A stretch of 64,000 nt of DNA. Source: Planctomycetota bacterium (GTDB taxonomy: Bacteria > Planctomycetota > Planctomycetia > Pirellulales > UBA7805). How positions within the stretch are numbered: position 1 is the first letter of the stretch; each line of letters starts with the position of its first letter. A program made the translations under genes and the position numbers. The stretch spans positions 1 through 64,000 of the forward strand of contig QQVP01000088.1 in NCBI GenBank assembly GCA_003389215.1. Direction: 5' to 3'. Positions 37,452-48,112 of this stretch are shown here, in pieces. The notes under the pieces were generated by a model. That model ran no database searches and had not been told where the DNA came from. It saw only the letters and a program-made list of their open reading frames with translations.

Positions 37452-38069
37452 CTAGAGCTTTGGATCGACGAGCGCAGCCAGGCGAACGAGTTCCGCCAGC
37501 GAGTCGACCTGCATCTTCCGAAAGATCGTCTGCCGCCGCGACTCGACGGTCCGCAGCCCGAGTTCGCACTGCCTGGCGATGGACTTGTTGCTGATGCCCT
37601 GGGCGATCAGCCGGAGGATGTTCTTCTCGTCGTCGCTGAGCGTTTCGTAAAGGCGGACGGTTCGAGCGAGTTGTTGGCGGCTCTTCCACTCGGTCGCCCC
37701 CTTTCGCACCGCCAGGCGAACCGCTTCCAGCAGCTCTTCGATCGCACAGGGCCGCTGCAATACGGTCACCGCCCCGCCCTGCATGGCCGCGACGATCTTG
37801 CGGGTGTTCGGTCGATCGATCAGGCCGACGAGCGGAAGTGCGACACGTCGCTCCCTCAGCTTCGTCTGCATGGCCGCGCCGCCGAGTCCCGGTAGGTCGA
37901 GGCCAGCGACCAGGCAGCCTCGGCTCTGTAAGTCGACGGCTTCCAAGAGGTCTTCCGCCGTCGCGAAGGGGGCGCAGGTATACCCCTTCGTGCGGAGCAA
38001 ACGAGACAGGAACTTGCGATTCTCCGTGTCGCCGTCGACGACGTAGACCTTGCTCTTGGTGATCGGCAT
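37452..38069 (-). CDS. FixJ/NarL-type response regulator with LuxR HTH
   Basis: The protein (205 aa from ATG 38069, GGAG 5 nt upstream) has an N-terminal receiver (SKVYVVDGDTENRKFLSRLLRTKGYTC, Asp in VAGLDLPGLGG) and a C-terminal LuxR-type helix-turn-helix (LIAQGISNKSIARQCELGLRTVESRRQTIFRKM). The acidic pocket reads DGD rather than the usual DDD/DDE, which may alter metal binding or phosphorylation. The ORF track extends to 38276 with no family support. It is an orphan regulator that may act with the neighbouring stand-alone receiver. Target genes are unknown. Confidence 0.9.
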   Translation of the reverse strand: MPITKSKVYVVDGDTENRKFLSRLLRTKGYTCAPFATAEDLLEAVDLQSRGCLVAGLDLPGLGGAAMQTKLRERRVALPLVGLIDRPNTRKIVAAMQGGAVTVLQRPCAIEELLEAVRLAVRKGATEWKSRQQLARTVRLYETLSDDEKNILRLIAQGISNKSIARQCELGLRTVESRRQTIFRKMQVDSLAELVRLAALVDPKL

Positions 38070-38610
38070 GGGCGTCTCCGAATGGGCTGCGGGGGGCGTG
38101 GCGACGGTCGCCACCGCCAGGGCACGGACCCCAAATGCGTCGTCGGCCGCCAGAACACCCAAGGAAACGGACGCCGGTGGCCGGAAACCCGGACCCCGAT
38201 CCGTGGGCGAGCAGGGCTGGCTGGCGATTGGTCGTTCCGACATCATGGGCCTTTCCCCAGAAAGCACGCGTGTCATGTCGTGGAGTCTCTCGTCTTGAGG
38301 AGTTTCTCATTTGGAACGTGATGGCGTCGCTTCGCGTAGGCTGGCGCCGTCCGCTAAAGTGCGCGCGATCCGAGAGAGCGGACGCGGCCCAAGAATGCCC
38401 GGGCTGCCCGATCTCGCCACGAACCTACCATGGAACGTAGCGGGAGGTGGTGTCAGCAGCGTGACACCCCTGGACGGGAAAGGGGTCGATTTCCGCACGG
38501 CAACGCAAATTGACGCTTGCCCCGCGCGGCTCGATAATTGCCTCGTAGTGCCGGCTGACGGCCTCCCGGCAGCGACTCGATCATGATCCTCAAGCTGAAG
38601 GAATTCACAG
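38070..38610. other. Divergent intergenic region
   Basis: The spacer lies between the LuxR-type regulator and the pterin dehydratase gene. It contains the promoter listed at 38510-38538. The rest shows no convincing gene, repeat or RNA. Confidence 0.35.
38510..38538 (+). promoter_or_regulatory. Sigma-70-like promoter for the pterin dehydratase gene
   Basis: TTGACG (38510-38515), a 17-nt spacer and GATAAT (38533-38538) make a near-consensus promoter 72 nt before the ATG at 38611. It is the best sigma-70 match seen in the window. Confidence 0.6.
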
Positions 38611-38970
38611 ATGGAAGCGCAATCTTGCGACGTTCTGACCACCAAGAAATGCCTGCCTTGCGAGGGCGGTGTCGATCCCTACTCGCTCGACGAGTCGAAG
38701 GCCCAGCTTGAGTTGCTCGAAGGCTGGGAGCTGACCGCCGACGGCCAACGAATTCGCAAGGAGTGGACGGTCCGCGACTTCATGTCCGGAATGGCCTTCT
38801 TCAACAAGGTTGCCGAAGTGGCCGAGGACGACGGGCACCACCCCGATCTGCACATTGCCGGCTATCGAAACGTGGCGATCGAACTCTGGACGCACGCCAT
38901 CGGCGGCCTGTCGGAGAACGACTTCATTCTGGCCGCGAAGATCGATCAGATTCCGGTCGAGCTGAAGTAG
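38611..38970 (+). CDS. phhB: 4a-hydroxytetrahydrobiopterin dehydratase
   Basis: This small enzyme (119 aa) dehydrates 4a-hydroxytetrahydropterin to recycle the pterin cofactor of aromatic amino acid hydroxylases. It may have other pterin roles. The signature is EDDGHHPDLHIAGYRNVAIELWTHAIGGL, with the catalytic His residues in HHPDLH. The family fold is complete, and AGGA precedes the ATG. No phenylalanine hydroxylase is present nearby. An N-terminal Cys pair (KKCLPCEGG) is common in bacterial members. Confidence 0.93.
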   Translation: MEAQSCDVLTTKKCLPCEGGVDPYSLDESKAQLELLEGWELTADGQRIRKEWTVRDFMSGMAFFNKVAEVAEDDGHHPDLHIAGYRNVAIELWTHAIGGLSENDFILAAKIDQIPVELK

Positions 38971-38973
38971 TTG

Positions 38974-39005
38974 CCGGCTGTAGGACGAGCGCGACCTACG
39001 GCTGG
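38974..39005. terminator. Hairpin between convergent genes
   Basis: CCGGCTGTAGG (38974-38984) pairs with CCTACGGCTGG (38995-39005), allowing two G-U pairs, around a 10-nt loop. It lies between the stop codons of convergent genes and overlaps the 3' end of the minus-strand one. There is no T-run, so terminator function is only likely by position. Confidence 0.4.
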
Positions 39006-40207
39006 TAGCTGCCGGGGAACCAGGGCCAATAGCTGGTCGGTCGTCCGCCGCAGCGGAATTCGAATCCGCCGGTGACGGTCACATTGTTCATCGAACTGAC
39101 GCCCGACCCGGACAGAGAGATGTTGTTAAGCACCTCGACGCGGAGCAGCGTCCAGTTGTTCATTCTCCATTGCACGCCCCCGCCCAGCGGAATCGCCAGC
39201 ACGTTCGCCGTGTTGCCGCGTCCGGTGGCATCAAGATAGTCGAAATGGGCGAAGCCCAACCCCGCGGTCAGATAGGGCCGCGTGACCGCGTCGCCCCAAG
39301 GATAGTAGACGGCACTGACGTCCCAAATGACGACGTCCGCCGTTTCCACCAACAGCCTGCCCGTACTGTCGGTCACGTCGGGGGCGGCAAACATCAGTCG
39401 GGTCTCCCAACCCCAACGGTCGCTCAAGTCCTTGCCGAACCGGAACCCACCAGCGTAGGTCGTGTCGAGGTCCAGTTCGCCTGAGACCACGTCATCCCCG
39501 ATAAAGGCCCCGAAGAACCAGTCGGCGTGGTAGGGGCGATTCAGCCAACTGGAGCCCCGCATGGGCGTCTTCGGGAACAGCTTCTTGAAGGCGTGCTTGC
39601 CGTGTCGCGGCAACAGCGGCGGGAGCCAGCGGTGCGTCCAGCGATGGGGGCTGTACCAGAGCAGCGTGTCGCGCAGACACAGCCAGGCGGGAAGGGCGCA
39701 GCTGCCACAACCACGGCGACAGCGGGCACACGCGGCGCAGTCATCTTCGAGGTGACCCGGCGGTTGACCCGGAAGCGTTTCGGGTAGCAGCAATTCACCG
39801 TCGGGGCCGAACATCTCGACGGATTGTGGCTCCGGCAGCAATTCGACGCCCGGCTCGGCAACGGGCTGAAACAACTCGAGTCCGTCACCGTCTTCGACGC
39901 GGACATAGTCGGCCGCCACAATCGCTTCGCTGTCGGCTGGGGCGGCCGTCGTCTTGTCTGGCGTTTTCGCGGCATGCTGCTGCTGCGTAACGACGGCATC
40001 GACCTCATCATTGCGCCGCTCGCGCGTCTGACCCTCCGACTCCGGTCGCTGCTGCTGCCGCTGTGGTTGGGTGTCAACGGCGGGAGGCTCGGCGGAGTCG
40101 GCTGCCTCGTTCGGCTCGGGACCGTCGAAGAGCTGCGCCGAACAGGGCGCAGGCAGAACCAGTGCCATCCCCACCAAGAGCGCAGCAATGAGCCTTGGGC
40201 GTTGCAT
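38996..40207 (-). CDS. Putative outer-membrane beta-barrel protein with Cys-rich segment
   Basis: The 403-aa protein has a signal peptide (MQRPRLIAALLVGMALVLPAPCSAQ), a long acidic/Gln-rich disordered part, then a Cys cluster (DDCAACARCRRGCGSCALPAWLC, six Cys). A C-terminal region of alternating beta strands follows (YAGGFRFGKDLSDRWGWETRLMF, PYLTAGLGFAHFDY). The end looks like a small outer-membrane barrel of the OmpA/OmpW kind. The Cys cluster before the barrel is unusual and could bind metal or form disulfides. No specific function can be assigned. Confidence 0.72.
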   Translation of the reverse strand: MQRPRLIAALLVGMALVLPAPCSAQLFDGPEPNEAADSAEPPAVDTQPQRQQQRPESEGQTRERRNDEVDAVVTQQQHAAKTPDKTTAAPADSEAIVAADYVRVEDGDGLELFQPVAEPGVELLPEPQSVEMFGPDGELLLPETLPGQPPGHLEDDCAACARCRRGCGSCALPAWLCLRDTLLWYSPHRWTHRWLPPLLPRHGKHAFKKLFPKTPMRGSSWLNRPYHADWFFGAFIGDDVVSGELDLDTTYAGGFRFGKDLSDRWGWETRLMFAAPDVTDSTGRLLVETADVVIWDVSAVYYPWGDAVTRPYLTAGLGFAHFDYLDATGRGNTANVLAIPLGGGVQWRMNNWTLLRVEVLNNISLSGSGVSSMNNVTVTGGFEFRCGGRPTSYWPWFPGSYQP

Positions 40208-40453
40208 TCGCGGTGAATTCTCGACGAGACCGAACCGGCGCAGAGTTGCGCGGCGACACCGCGGGATACGAAGGGTAGTGCGGGCCGCTGGATCGGGTGA
40301 TAAGGGGCCGGATTATGTTGATCCAAGCTGGCTGTGTCAATGGAATTGCGACTCGCCGGCTGTGCCGGGCGAGCAACGGCGCTAGCGGTTGCAGCGGGCG
40401 TCGCCTGCACCGCACGACTGCAGGGCTTTGCCGCCTGGCCGAGTCGCGCAGCT

Positions 40454-40468
40454 TGACAGTCGCTGTCA
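40454..40468. promoter_or_regulatory. TGACAG-TCG-CTGTCA dyad, possible operator
   Basis: This perfect 6-bp inverted repeat overlaps TTGACA (40453-40458). CTGTCA (40463-40468), 17 nt and TAGAAT (40486-40491) form a possible promoter. Its start would fall at about 40498, the first base of dispersed repeat B. A regulator bound to the dyad could control it. Confidence 0.4.
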
Positions 40469-40498
40469 GCGGCGATTAGTCTATATAGAATCGGGAGT

Positions 40499-40659
40499 TA
40501 GAGCGTTTTTCAGGTCGATGTAGCGTCTTCGGCGCCCGCGAGGCAAGGTTGACAAGGAGACCGAAGCAGGCGAATCCAGGAGATTCGTCGATGCAGGTCG
40601 ACGACGTCAAACGCGGTCGTAGCCCGCCGAGACGCGACAGGGAAATGAAAAACGCTCTA
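40499..40659 (+). repeat. Dispersed 161-nt self-complementary repeat, copy B
   Basis: The ends TAGAGCGTTTTTCA (40499-40512) and TGAAAAACGCTCTA (40646-40659) are a perfect 14-bp inverted repeat. The core shares CAAGGAGACCGAAGCAG and TTCGTCGATGCAGGTCGACG with copy A at 8181-8342, which lies on the opposite strand. The inner hairpin here is CGAATC/GATTCG, against CGAATT/AATTCG in copy A, a compensatory pair change. Confidence 0.75.
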
Positions 40660-40832
40660 GGACATTTTTCGGACTTTGCGAGGCATTCGCCTCGGCGTGC
40701 TTTGCGCGACGCATTGCCAGCACGGACACCGCTGGCATCTGATCGTCTTCGAGAAGAGGTGATCCGCGCGCAGCCAGGTTGCCCCACCGGCCGGGTTTCG
40801 ACCGGTTCACGGCGACCAGTTTGGGAACGAGC

Positions 40833-42539
<1,707 letters not shown>

Positions 42540-42588
42540 GACAAGCAAGTAGCGACGGCGCCCACACGCCCAACCAGCGAGGTGAAAC

Positions 42589-43683
42589 GTGGCGACAATC
42601 TCCATGCAAAAGCTGCTTCAGGCGGCCGTGAAACAGGGCGCCAGCGATCTTCACATCACCGTGGGGCAGCCGCCGGTGCTGCGCATCGACGGCAGTCTGC
42701 GCCGCCTGCAGACTGACGATCTCGGTCCGGAAGATACGGAAGTGCTCATGAAGAGCATCACTCCGGAGCACCGCCAGAAGGAGCTGCACGAAGTCGGCAG
42801 CACCGACTTTGGTATTTCCTTCTCCGAGGAGAGCCGATTCCGCGTGGCGGTCTTTCGCCAGCAGAAACACATCGCCATGGTGCTGCGGCAAATCCCCAAC
42901 AAGCTGCTCACCATGGAACAGCTGGGACTGCCGCCGATTTGCGAACACCTTTGCATGCGTCCGCGGGGTTTGTTCCTGGTGACCGGACCGACCGGCTCGG
43001 GAAAGAGTACGACGCTGGCGAGCATGATCAACCACATCAACGAGACGACCGATCATCACATCATCACGATCGAGGATCCGGTCGAGTTTCTCCATCCGCA
43101 CCAGCGGTCGGTCGTCAACCAGCGCGAAGTGGGCGAGGACGTGCCGTCGTTTGCCGAGGCGCTGCGGCGAGCCCTGCGACAGGACCCCGACGTGATCCTG
43201 GTCGGTGAGCTGCGCGATTTGGAGACCATCGAGGCGGCCATTACCGCGGCGGAAACGGGCCACGTCGTGTTCGGCACGCTGCACACGACGGGCGCCCAGG
43301 GCACCGTGAACCGTATCATCGACGTCTTCCCCACCAATCAGCAGGAACAGATTCGCACCCAGTTGGCGACCGCCATCATCGGTATCCTCTCGCAGACCCT
43401 GTTGCCGCGCATTGGCGGAGGACGCGTGGCGGCGTACGAGATGCTGGTGGCCAACTCGGGCATCGCCAACCTGATTCGCGAGAACAAGACGTTCCGCATC
43501 AACAGCACGATTCAGACCAGTGCGAAGCAGGGAATGCAGCTGCTCGACGATGCCCTATATCGGCTCTGGGCCGACGGCCTCTGCGACCGCGACTCCGTGT
43601 TGGCCAAGGCCAACGACCCCGGCACGTTGGCCGACAAGATCAGTCACGCCGAACGAGAGAGCATGGTCGGTCAGCCGGGCTAG
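42589..43683 (+). CDS. pilT: PilT-type retraction ATPase
   Basis: This 364-aa hexameric ATPase normally depolymerises type IV pili. Walker A is GPTGSGKSTTLASMINHINE near 133, the Asp box is DHHIITIEDPVEF, and the PilT-typical AAITAAETGHVVFGTLHTTGAQGTVNRIID follows. It lacks the MshEN domain and zinc Cys cluster of the flanking GspE proteins, as expected for PilT. It starts at GTG with GAGGTG just upstream. Its place between two GspE genes implies that the filament made by this cluster is retractable. Confidence 0.93.
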   Translation: MATISMQKLLQAAVKQGASDLHITVGQPPVLRIDGSLRRLQTDDLGPEDTEVLMKSITPEHRQKELHEVGSTDFGISFSEESRFRVAVFRQQKHIAMVLRQIPNKLLTMEQLGLPPICEHLCMRPRGLFLVTGPTGSGKSTTLASMINHINETTDHHIITIEDPVEFLHPHQRSVVNQREVGEDVPSFAEALRRALRQDPDVILVGELRDLETIEAAITAAETGHVVFGTLHTTGAQGTVNRIIDVFPTNQQEQIRTQLATAIIGILSQTLLPRIGGGRVAAYEMLVANSGIANLIRENKTFRINSTIQTSAKQGMQLLDDALYRLWADGLCDRDSVLAKANDPGTLADKISHAERESMVGQPG

Positions 43684-43745
43684 TCCACGCGGCGACCTCA
43701 CGAACGCACTTCACCTGCCACTTCACGAATAGAGATTCGACCCCC

Positions 43746-45470
43746 ATGGCGATTCGACGCATTGGCCAGATCTTCGTCGACCTTGGCTTTATCGACGACG
43801 AGCAACTCGACGAGATCCTCGTCGAGCAGGAGAATCGTCCAAACGAACTGCTGGGGCAGATCGCGATTGATCTGAATTTGATCAACGACGAGCAGTTGGC
43901 GCAGGCCCTGGCCGAGCAGATGGGCTTGGAGGTCGTCTCGCTCTCGGACCGCGATATTCCGACCGAGGTGATCTTGCAGGTCACCGAACCGATGGCCCAA
44001 CTCTATCGCGTGATTCCCATCGGTCTCGAGGAGAACACGCTCACGGTCGCGATGAGCGAACCGCAGAAGATCACCGTGATGGACGAGCTCCGCTCGTTTC
44101 TCGGTTTCGAGATTCGCGCGGTCGTGGCGACCGAGACGGACGTCAACCGTGCCCTGGAGAAGTACTACGCGGCCAGCGGCGAGAGCTTCGAAAACCTGGT
44201 TCAGGACATGGAGGACGACCAGGATCTGGCCGCCGCCGCATTCGAGTTGGAGAAGGAAGGCCAGATCGACTTGACCGACGTCCAGGCCCTGGCCGATAGC
44301 GCGCCGGTGCGCAGGCTGTTGAACATGGTCCTGCTTCTGGCCATCAAGGACCGCGCCAGCGACTTGCACTTCGAGCCCTTCGAAGACGAGTTCCGCATTC
44401 GCGTCAAGGCGGACGGCATCCTCTACGAGATGGTACCGCCGCCGCGTCACCTGGCGTTCGCCATTACCACGCGAATCAAGGTGATGGCGAATCTCGATAT
44501 TGCCGAGCGCCGCCTGCCCCAGGACGGTCGGATCGAACTGACGGTGGGCGGTCACCCGGTCGACCTGCGCGTGGCCGTGTTGCCGACGATGTTCGGCGAG
44601 AGTGTCGTGTTGCGGATTCTCGATCGTACGGTCGTCTCGCTCGATTTGGCGAATCTCGGCATGGACCCCGACCTGCTTCGCGACTTTCGCAATGTGATTG
44701 CGCGTCCCAACGGGATCGTGCTGGTGACGGGGCCGACCGGCTCGGGTAAGACGACCACGCTCTATGCGGCGCTGGTCGAATTGAACACCGTCGAGGATAA
44801 GCTGATCACCACGGAGGACCCGGTCGAGTACGACATCGACGGCATCGTCCAATGTCCGATCGACCCGTCCATCGGCAACACCTTTGCCAGCTTTCTGCGG
44901 GCGATCCTGCGGCAGGATCCGGACAAGATTCTGGTCGGCGAGATTCGCGACCTGGAGACGGCCGAGATTGCCGTCCAGGCGTCGCTCACCGGGCACCTCG
45001 TCTTCAGCACGTTGCACACGAACGATGCGCCGAGCACGATCACGCGGCTGCGCAATATGGGGGTTCCGCCCTTCTTGATCACGGCCACGCTCGAGGGCAT
45101 CATGGCCCAGCGGCTGGTGCGGCGGATCTGCGAGAAGTGCAAGGAGGAAACCGCCCCCACGCCGGAAATGATGACCGAGTTGCAGCTCGAGCCGGCCGCT
45201 TTCGAAGGCAAGCCGATCTACAAAGGTCGCGGCTGCGAGGAGTGCAACAACACCGGCTACAAGGGCCGTGTCGGCCTCTATGAATTGATGAAGATCAACG
45301 ACGAAGTTCGCGACTTGATCGTGCGCGGAGGATCGACCGAGGAGTTGCGCGTGGCCGCGTGTCACAACGGCATGGTCCCGCTTCGCGAGGCCGGAATGAT
45401 GAAGATCTTCGCCGGCATGACCACGGTGGAAGAGGTCGTGCGCGAGACCGTACTCGAAGCGCTCGGCTAG
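43746..45470 (+). CDS. gspE: GspE/PilB-type secretion ATPase (second copy)
   Basis: The 574-aa paralogue of the first GspE has an MshEN-like N-terminus (IFVDLGFIDDEQLDEILVEQ), Walker A GPTGSGKTTTLYAALVEL near 328, an Asp box TTEDPVEYDIDG, and a zinc site (CEKCKEE near 461, CEECNNTGYKG near 497). Both GspE copies appear catalytically complete, so neither is a decayed duplicate. Two extension ATPases may drive different filaments or work under different signals. It is 62 nt after pilT and likely co-transcribed. Confidence 0.93.
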   Translation: MAIRRIGQIFVDLGFIDDEQLDEILVEQENRPNELLGQIAIDLNLINDEQLAQALAEQMGLEVVSLSDRDIPTEVILQVTEPMAQLYRVIPIGLEENTLTVAMSEPQKITVMDELRSFLGFEIRAVVATETDVNRALEKYYAASGESFENLVQDMEDDQDLAAAAFELEKEGQIDLTDVQALADSAPVRRLLNMVLLLAIKDRASDLHFEPFEDEFRIRVKADGILYEMVPPPRHLAFAITTRIKVMANLDIAERRLPQDGRIELTVGGHPVDLRVAVLPTMFGESVVLRILDRTVVSLDLANLGMDPDLLRDFRNVIARPNGIVLVTGPTGSGKTTTLYAALVELNTVEDKLITTEDPVEYDIDGIVQCPIDPSIGNTFASFLRAILRQDPDKILVGEIRDLETAEIAVQASLTGHLVFSTLHTNDAPSTITRLRNMGVPPFLITATLEGIMAQRLVRRICEKCKEETAPTPEMMTELQLEPAAFEGKPIYKGRGCEECNNTGYKGRVGLYELMKINDEVRDLIVRGGSTEELRVAACHNGMVPLREAGMMKIFAGMTTVEEVVRETVLEALG

Positions 45471-45710
45471 TCAAGTGAGGCCGCGGAACGGCGTCTTCCG
45501 AAAAAGGGCGCGGACGCGGCGCCAATCGGCGACCCGCTCCGCGTCGCGGGCAACTTCGAAATTCGCCGCGCCTCGCGGTGCCGCGACGTTCGGGAAGACC
45601 GACGTTTTGCGGAGAATATTGTCTTCTCCGGCCGGAATCGATTAGAATGCCCGCTGGGGGAAGGTGGCCTTGCCGGTACCATCGCACCGGGGAGGATAGA
45701 GGAGCAGGTC

Positions 45711-47060
45711 ATGCCGACTTACCAGTACGAGGCGATGGACTCGACCGGCCAAGAGATCCGCGATGTGATCGAGGCCGCCAGTCCTGAAGAAGCCCAAAGC
45801 ACGATCCGGCAGAAGGGCTACTTCGTCACCAAAATTGCCGAGCGCCGCAGTCGCCGCCAGAAGAAGAGCGCCGAAGGCGACGGCGGCAAGAAAAAGAAAA
45901 AGGGTCGGCAGCTCGTTTGGGGTGGGGTCAGCGCCAAGCTGCTCGCCCAATTCACCCGGCAACTCTCGATTCTGCAAGATGCGGGACTGCCCATCCTGCG
46001 GTCGCTGCGGATTCTCGAAGCCCAGGCGAAACCGGGCCGCCTGAAGTACAGCCTGCTCGACGTCTGCGAGGAGATCGAGGCCGGCTCGACGCTTTCCGAG
46101 GCCATGTCGAAGTCGCCCAAGGCCTTCGACCGGCTCTACGTCAATATGATTCGCGCCGGCGAAGCCGGCGGTGCCCTGGAAGCGATTCTGGGCCGCCTGG
46201 CCGAGTTTCAGGAAAAGGCCGAAGCGCTCAAACGAAAGGTCAAAGGGGCGCTCATCTACCCCACGGTGATTATCCTCGTGGCGAGCGCCATTTTGGTCTT
46301 CATCATGGGTTGGATCGTACCGGCGTTCCAGGACATCTTCGACGACTTCGACATCGAATTGCCGACGCCGACACTGATCCTGATGGCCGCGGCCGACGTC
46401 GTGAAGAATCTCTGGTTTCTGATCTTCGTAGTGCCCATCAGCCTGTGGCTTTTCGTCAAGCTGATGCGGCGGCTCGAAGCGGGTCGGCGCGGCTGGGACA
46501 CCTTTATTATCAAGATTCCCATCTTCGGCCCGCTGATCGAAAAGAACATCATGGCCCGCTCCACGCGGACCTTGGGCACCTTGATCTCCAGCGGCGTGCC
46601 GATTCTCGAGGCGCTCAATATCACCAAAGAAACCAGCGGCAACGCCGTGTTCGAAAAGATCTTCGGGCGGGTCATCGATTCGATTCGCGAGGGCGAATCG
46701 ATCGCGAAACCGCTGAAGGAGTATTCGCGGCTCACGTTCGAGCCGATGGCGGCCGTCTTCTGGTTTATTTTTGTCGGCGGGCCAATCGGGGTGTTTTTGT
46801 ACCTGGGCAAGTCCCAGCAACGCGTGGTCGACGATCTGGTGGTCAATATGGTCGACGTCGGTGAAGAGACGGGCGAGTTGGACGCCATGCTCTACAAAGT
46901 GGCCGACACCTACGACGACGAAGTCGCCGTGTTGACCGAAGGGCTCGTCGCCTTGATGGAGCCGCTGTTGATCGTCGGACTCGGCTTGACCATCGGCGGT
47001 ATCGTCATTTCGTTGTTCATGCCGATGATCCAGATCCTGCAGACGCTGCAGAATCAATAG
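45711..47060 (+). CDS. gspF: GspF/PilC inner-membrane platform protein
   Basis: The polytopic platform protein (449 aa) couples the ATPase to pseudopilin assembly. The N-terminus (MPTYQYEAMDSTGQEIRDVIEA) is the usual GspF cap. Two GspF domains follow, with repeats at FTRQLSILQDAGLPILRSLRILE near 80 and STRTLGTLISSGVPILEALNITKE near 283. Membrane segments lie after each and at the C-terminus. A Lys-rich insertion (GGKKKKKGR) at about 60 is unusual. GAGGAG precedes the ATG by 6 nt. Confidence 0.93.
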   Translation: MPTYQYEAMDSTGQEIRDVIEAASPEEAQSTIRQKGYFVTKIAERRSRRQKKSAEGDGGKKKKKGRQLVWGGVSAKLLAQFTRQLSILQDAGLPILRSLRILEAQAKPGRLKYSLLDVCEEIEAGSTLSEAMSKSPKAFDRLYVNMIRAGEAGGALEAILGRLAEFQEKAEALKRKVKGALIYPTVIILVASAILVFIMGWIVPAFQDIFDDFDIELPTPTLILMAAADVVKNLWFLIFVVPISLWLFVKLMRRLEAGRRGWDTFIIKIPIFGPLIEKNIMARSTRTLGTLISSGVPILEALNITKETSGNAVFEKIFGRVIDSIREGESIAKPLKEYSRLTFEPMAAVFWFIFVGGPIGVFLYLGKSQQRVVDDLVVNMVDVGEETGELDAMLYKVADTYDDEVAVLTEGLVALMEPLLIVGLGLTIGGIVISLFMPMIQILQTLQNQ

Positions 47061-47224
47061 CCGCCCGACACGCCTCGGATGACGCGGCACGGCGGGCGGT
47101 TGGACGACGCCCGGCGGTCGAATCGGCGAAGCGCCCCGAGTGGTCGTCGCAGGGAAGACGGAACGAGAACAGGCAAATCGTAGCAACCTCAGTACGGCCC
47201 CGGTGGCCGGGAGAAGAAGTGTCG

Positions 47225-48112
47225 ATGTCGATTCCCAAGCAACAATCTCCCGTGGTCACGACCCACAATCGCGCGGCGATCGCCCGTCGCCGTCCGCCGC
47301 GGGGTTTTACCCTGGTCGAGCTGTTGGTCGTGGTCTCGATCCTCGGTCTGTTGGCGGCGATCGTCTCTTCCGCCGTGCTCGATTTCATTCGCTCGGCACG
47401 AATTACCCGGACGGGGATGGAGATCAATCAACTGGAAATGGCCTTCGAGAAGCTGAACGCCGAGAATGGAGAGTATCCGCCGAGCCTCCTGTTCAGCGTC
47501 AACGGTAGTAACGAAGTCGAGTCGTACTTCAACAGGATGTATCGCCGTTACGACACCACAAACAGGTTGGCGACGGATATGGAAACCGTTCTAGGCCAGT
47601 TCCAATCGGGATACACCTTTTCCGTTGCCACTGTCGCCCCCAACGTGAATCGGCCCGACTGGGCGTTGGTATTCTGGCTCGTCGGGTTTAGCGGCGATCC
47701 GGCGGATCCGTTGCGGGGACATGCCGATCGTATGCGCGGCATTACCGATTCGCCGAAACCCTATTTCGAGTTTGACAAAGATCGACTCGCAGAGGGAACC
47801 TATGCCCGACAAGACAATACGGCGCTCCTCGAGCGGCGGTACTACTACGTCGATCACCGCAACTACGGTCGCTCCTTCGCCGATCGGAACAACCTCTCCG
47901 TCAACTTCGTGGCCTATCACCAGGGCACGCTCAGCAGCGCGGGCGACCCCTATCGCCGGGACAGCTTTCAGATCATCAATCCTGGCCGCGATGGCCTGCT
48001 CGGCTCGGGCGGGGGCACGGCCGCCGTCGGCGTGCCCTATAGCGGCGACGACGCCGACAACATCACCAACTTCAGTAACAACAAGTCGATGTACGATTTC
48101 TCGAACCCATGA
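47225..48112 (+). CDS. gspG: Major pseudopilin-like protein (GspG-like)
   Basis: The class III prepilin leader ends RRRPPRG, with cleavage before Phe28 (FTLVELLVVVSILGLLAAIV) and the essential Glu at mature position 5. The protein is 295 aa, about twice the usual GspG length, and its C-terminal region does not show the short calcium-binding tail of proteobacterial GspG. GTG at 47219 is an equally possible start, giving two more residues. The 3' end overlaps the next gene by ATGA. The prepilin peptidase must be encoded elsewhere. Confidence 0.85.
   Translation: MSIPKQQSPVVTTHNRAAIARRRPPRGFTLVELLVVVSILGLLAAIVSSAVLDFIRSARITRTGMEINQLEMAFEKLNAENGEYPPSLLFSVNGSNEVESYFNRMYRRYDTTNRLATDMETVLGQFQSGYTFSVATVAPNVNRPDWALVFWLVGFSGDPADPLRGHADRMRGITDSPKPYFEFDKDRLAEGTYARQDNTALLERRYYYVDHRNYGRSFADRNNLSVNFVAYHQGTLSSAGDPYRRDSFQIINPGRDGLLGSGGGTAAVGVPYSGDDADNITNFSNNKSMYDFSNP

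Larger units (their letters stand above)
40208..40832. other. Intergenic region upstream of the secretion operon
   Basis: This is the leader region of the gspE-like operon. It holds a dyad at 40454-40468, a promoter-like CTGTCA/TAGAAT pair, and repeat copy B at 40499-40659. The remaining sequence to the ATG at 40833 shows no credible gene. Confidence 0.4.

Noticed and set aside
43698-45365. 555-aa ORF on the - strand
   Set aside because: It lies fully antisense to the second GspE gene and has no motifs; other long antisense ORFs (1246-2463, 2425-3792, 45642-47186, 50587-52176) are rejected for the same reason.
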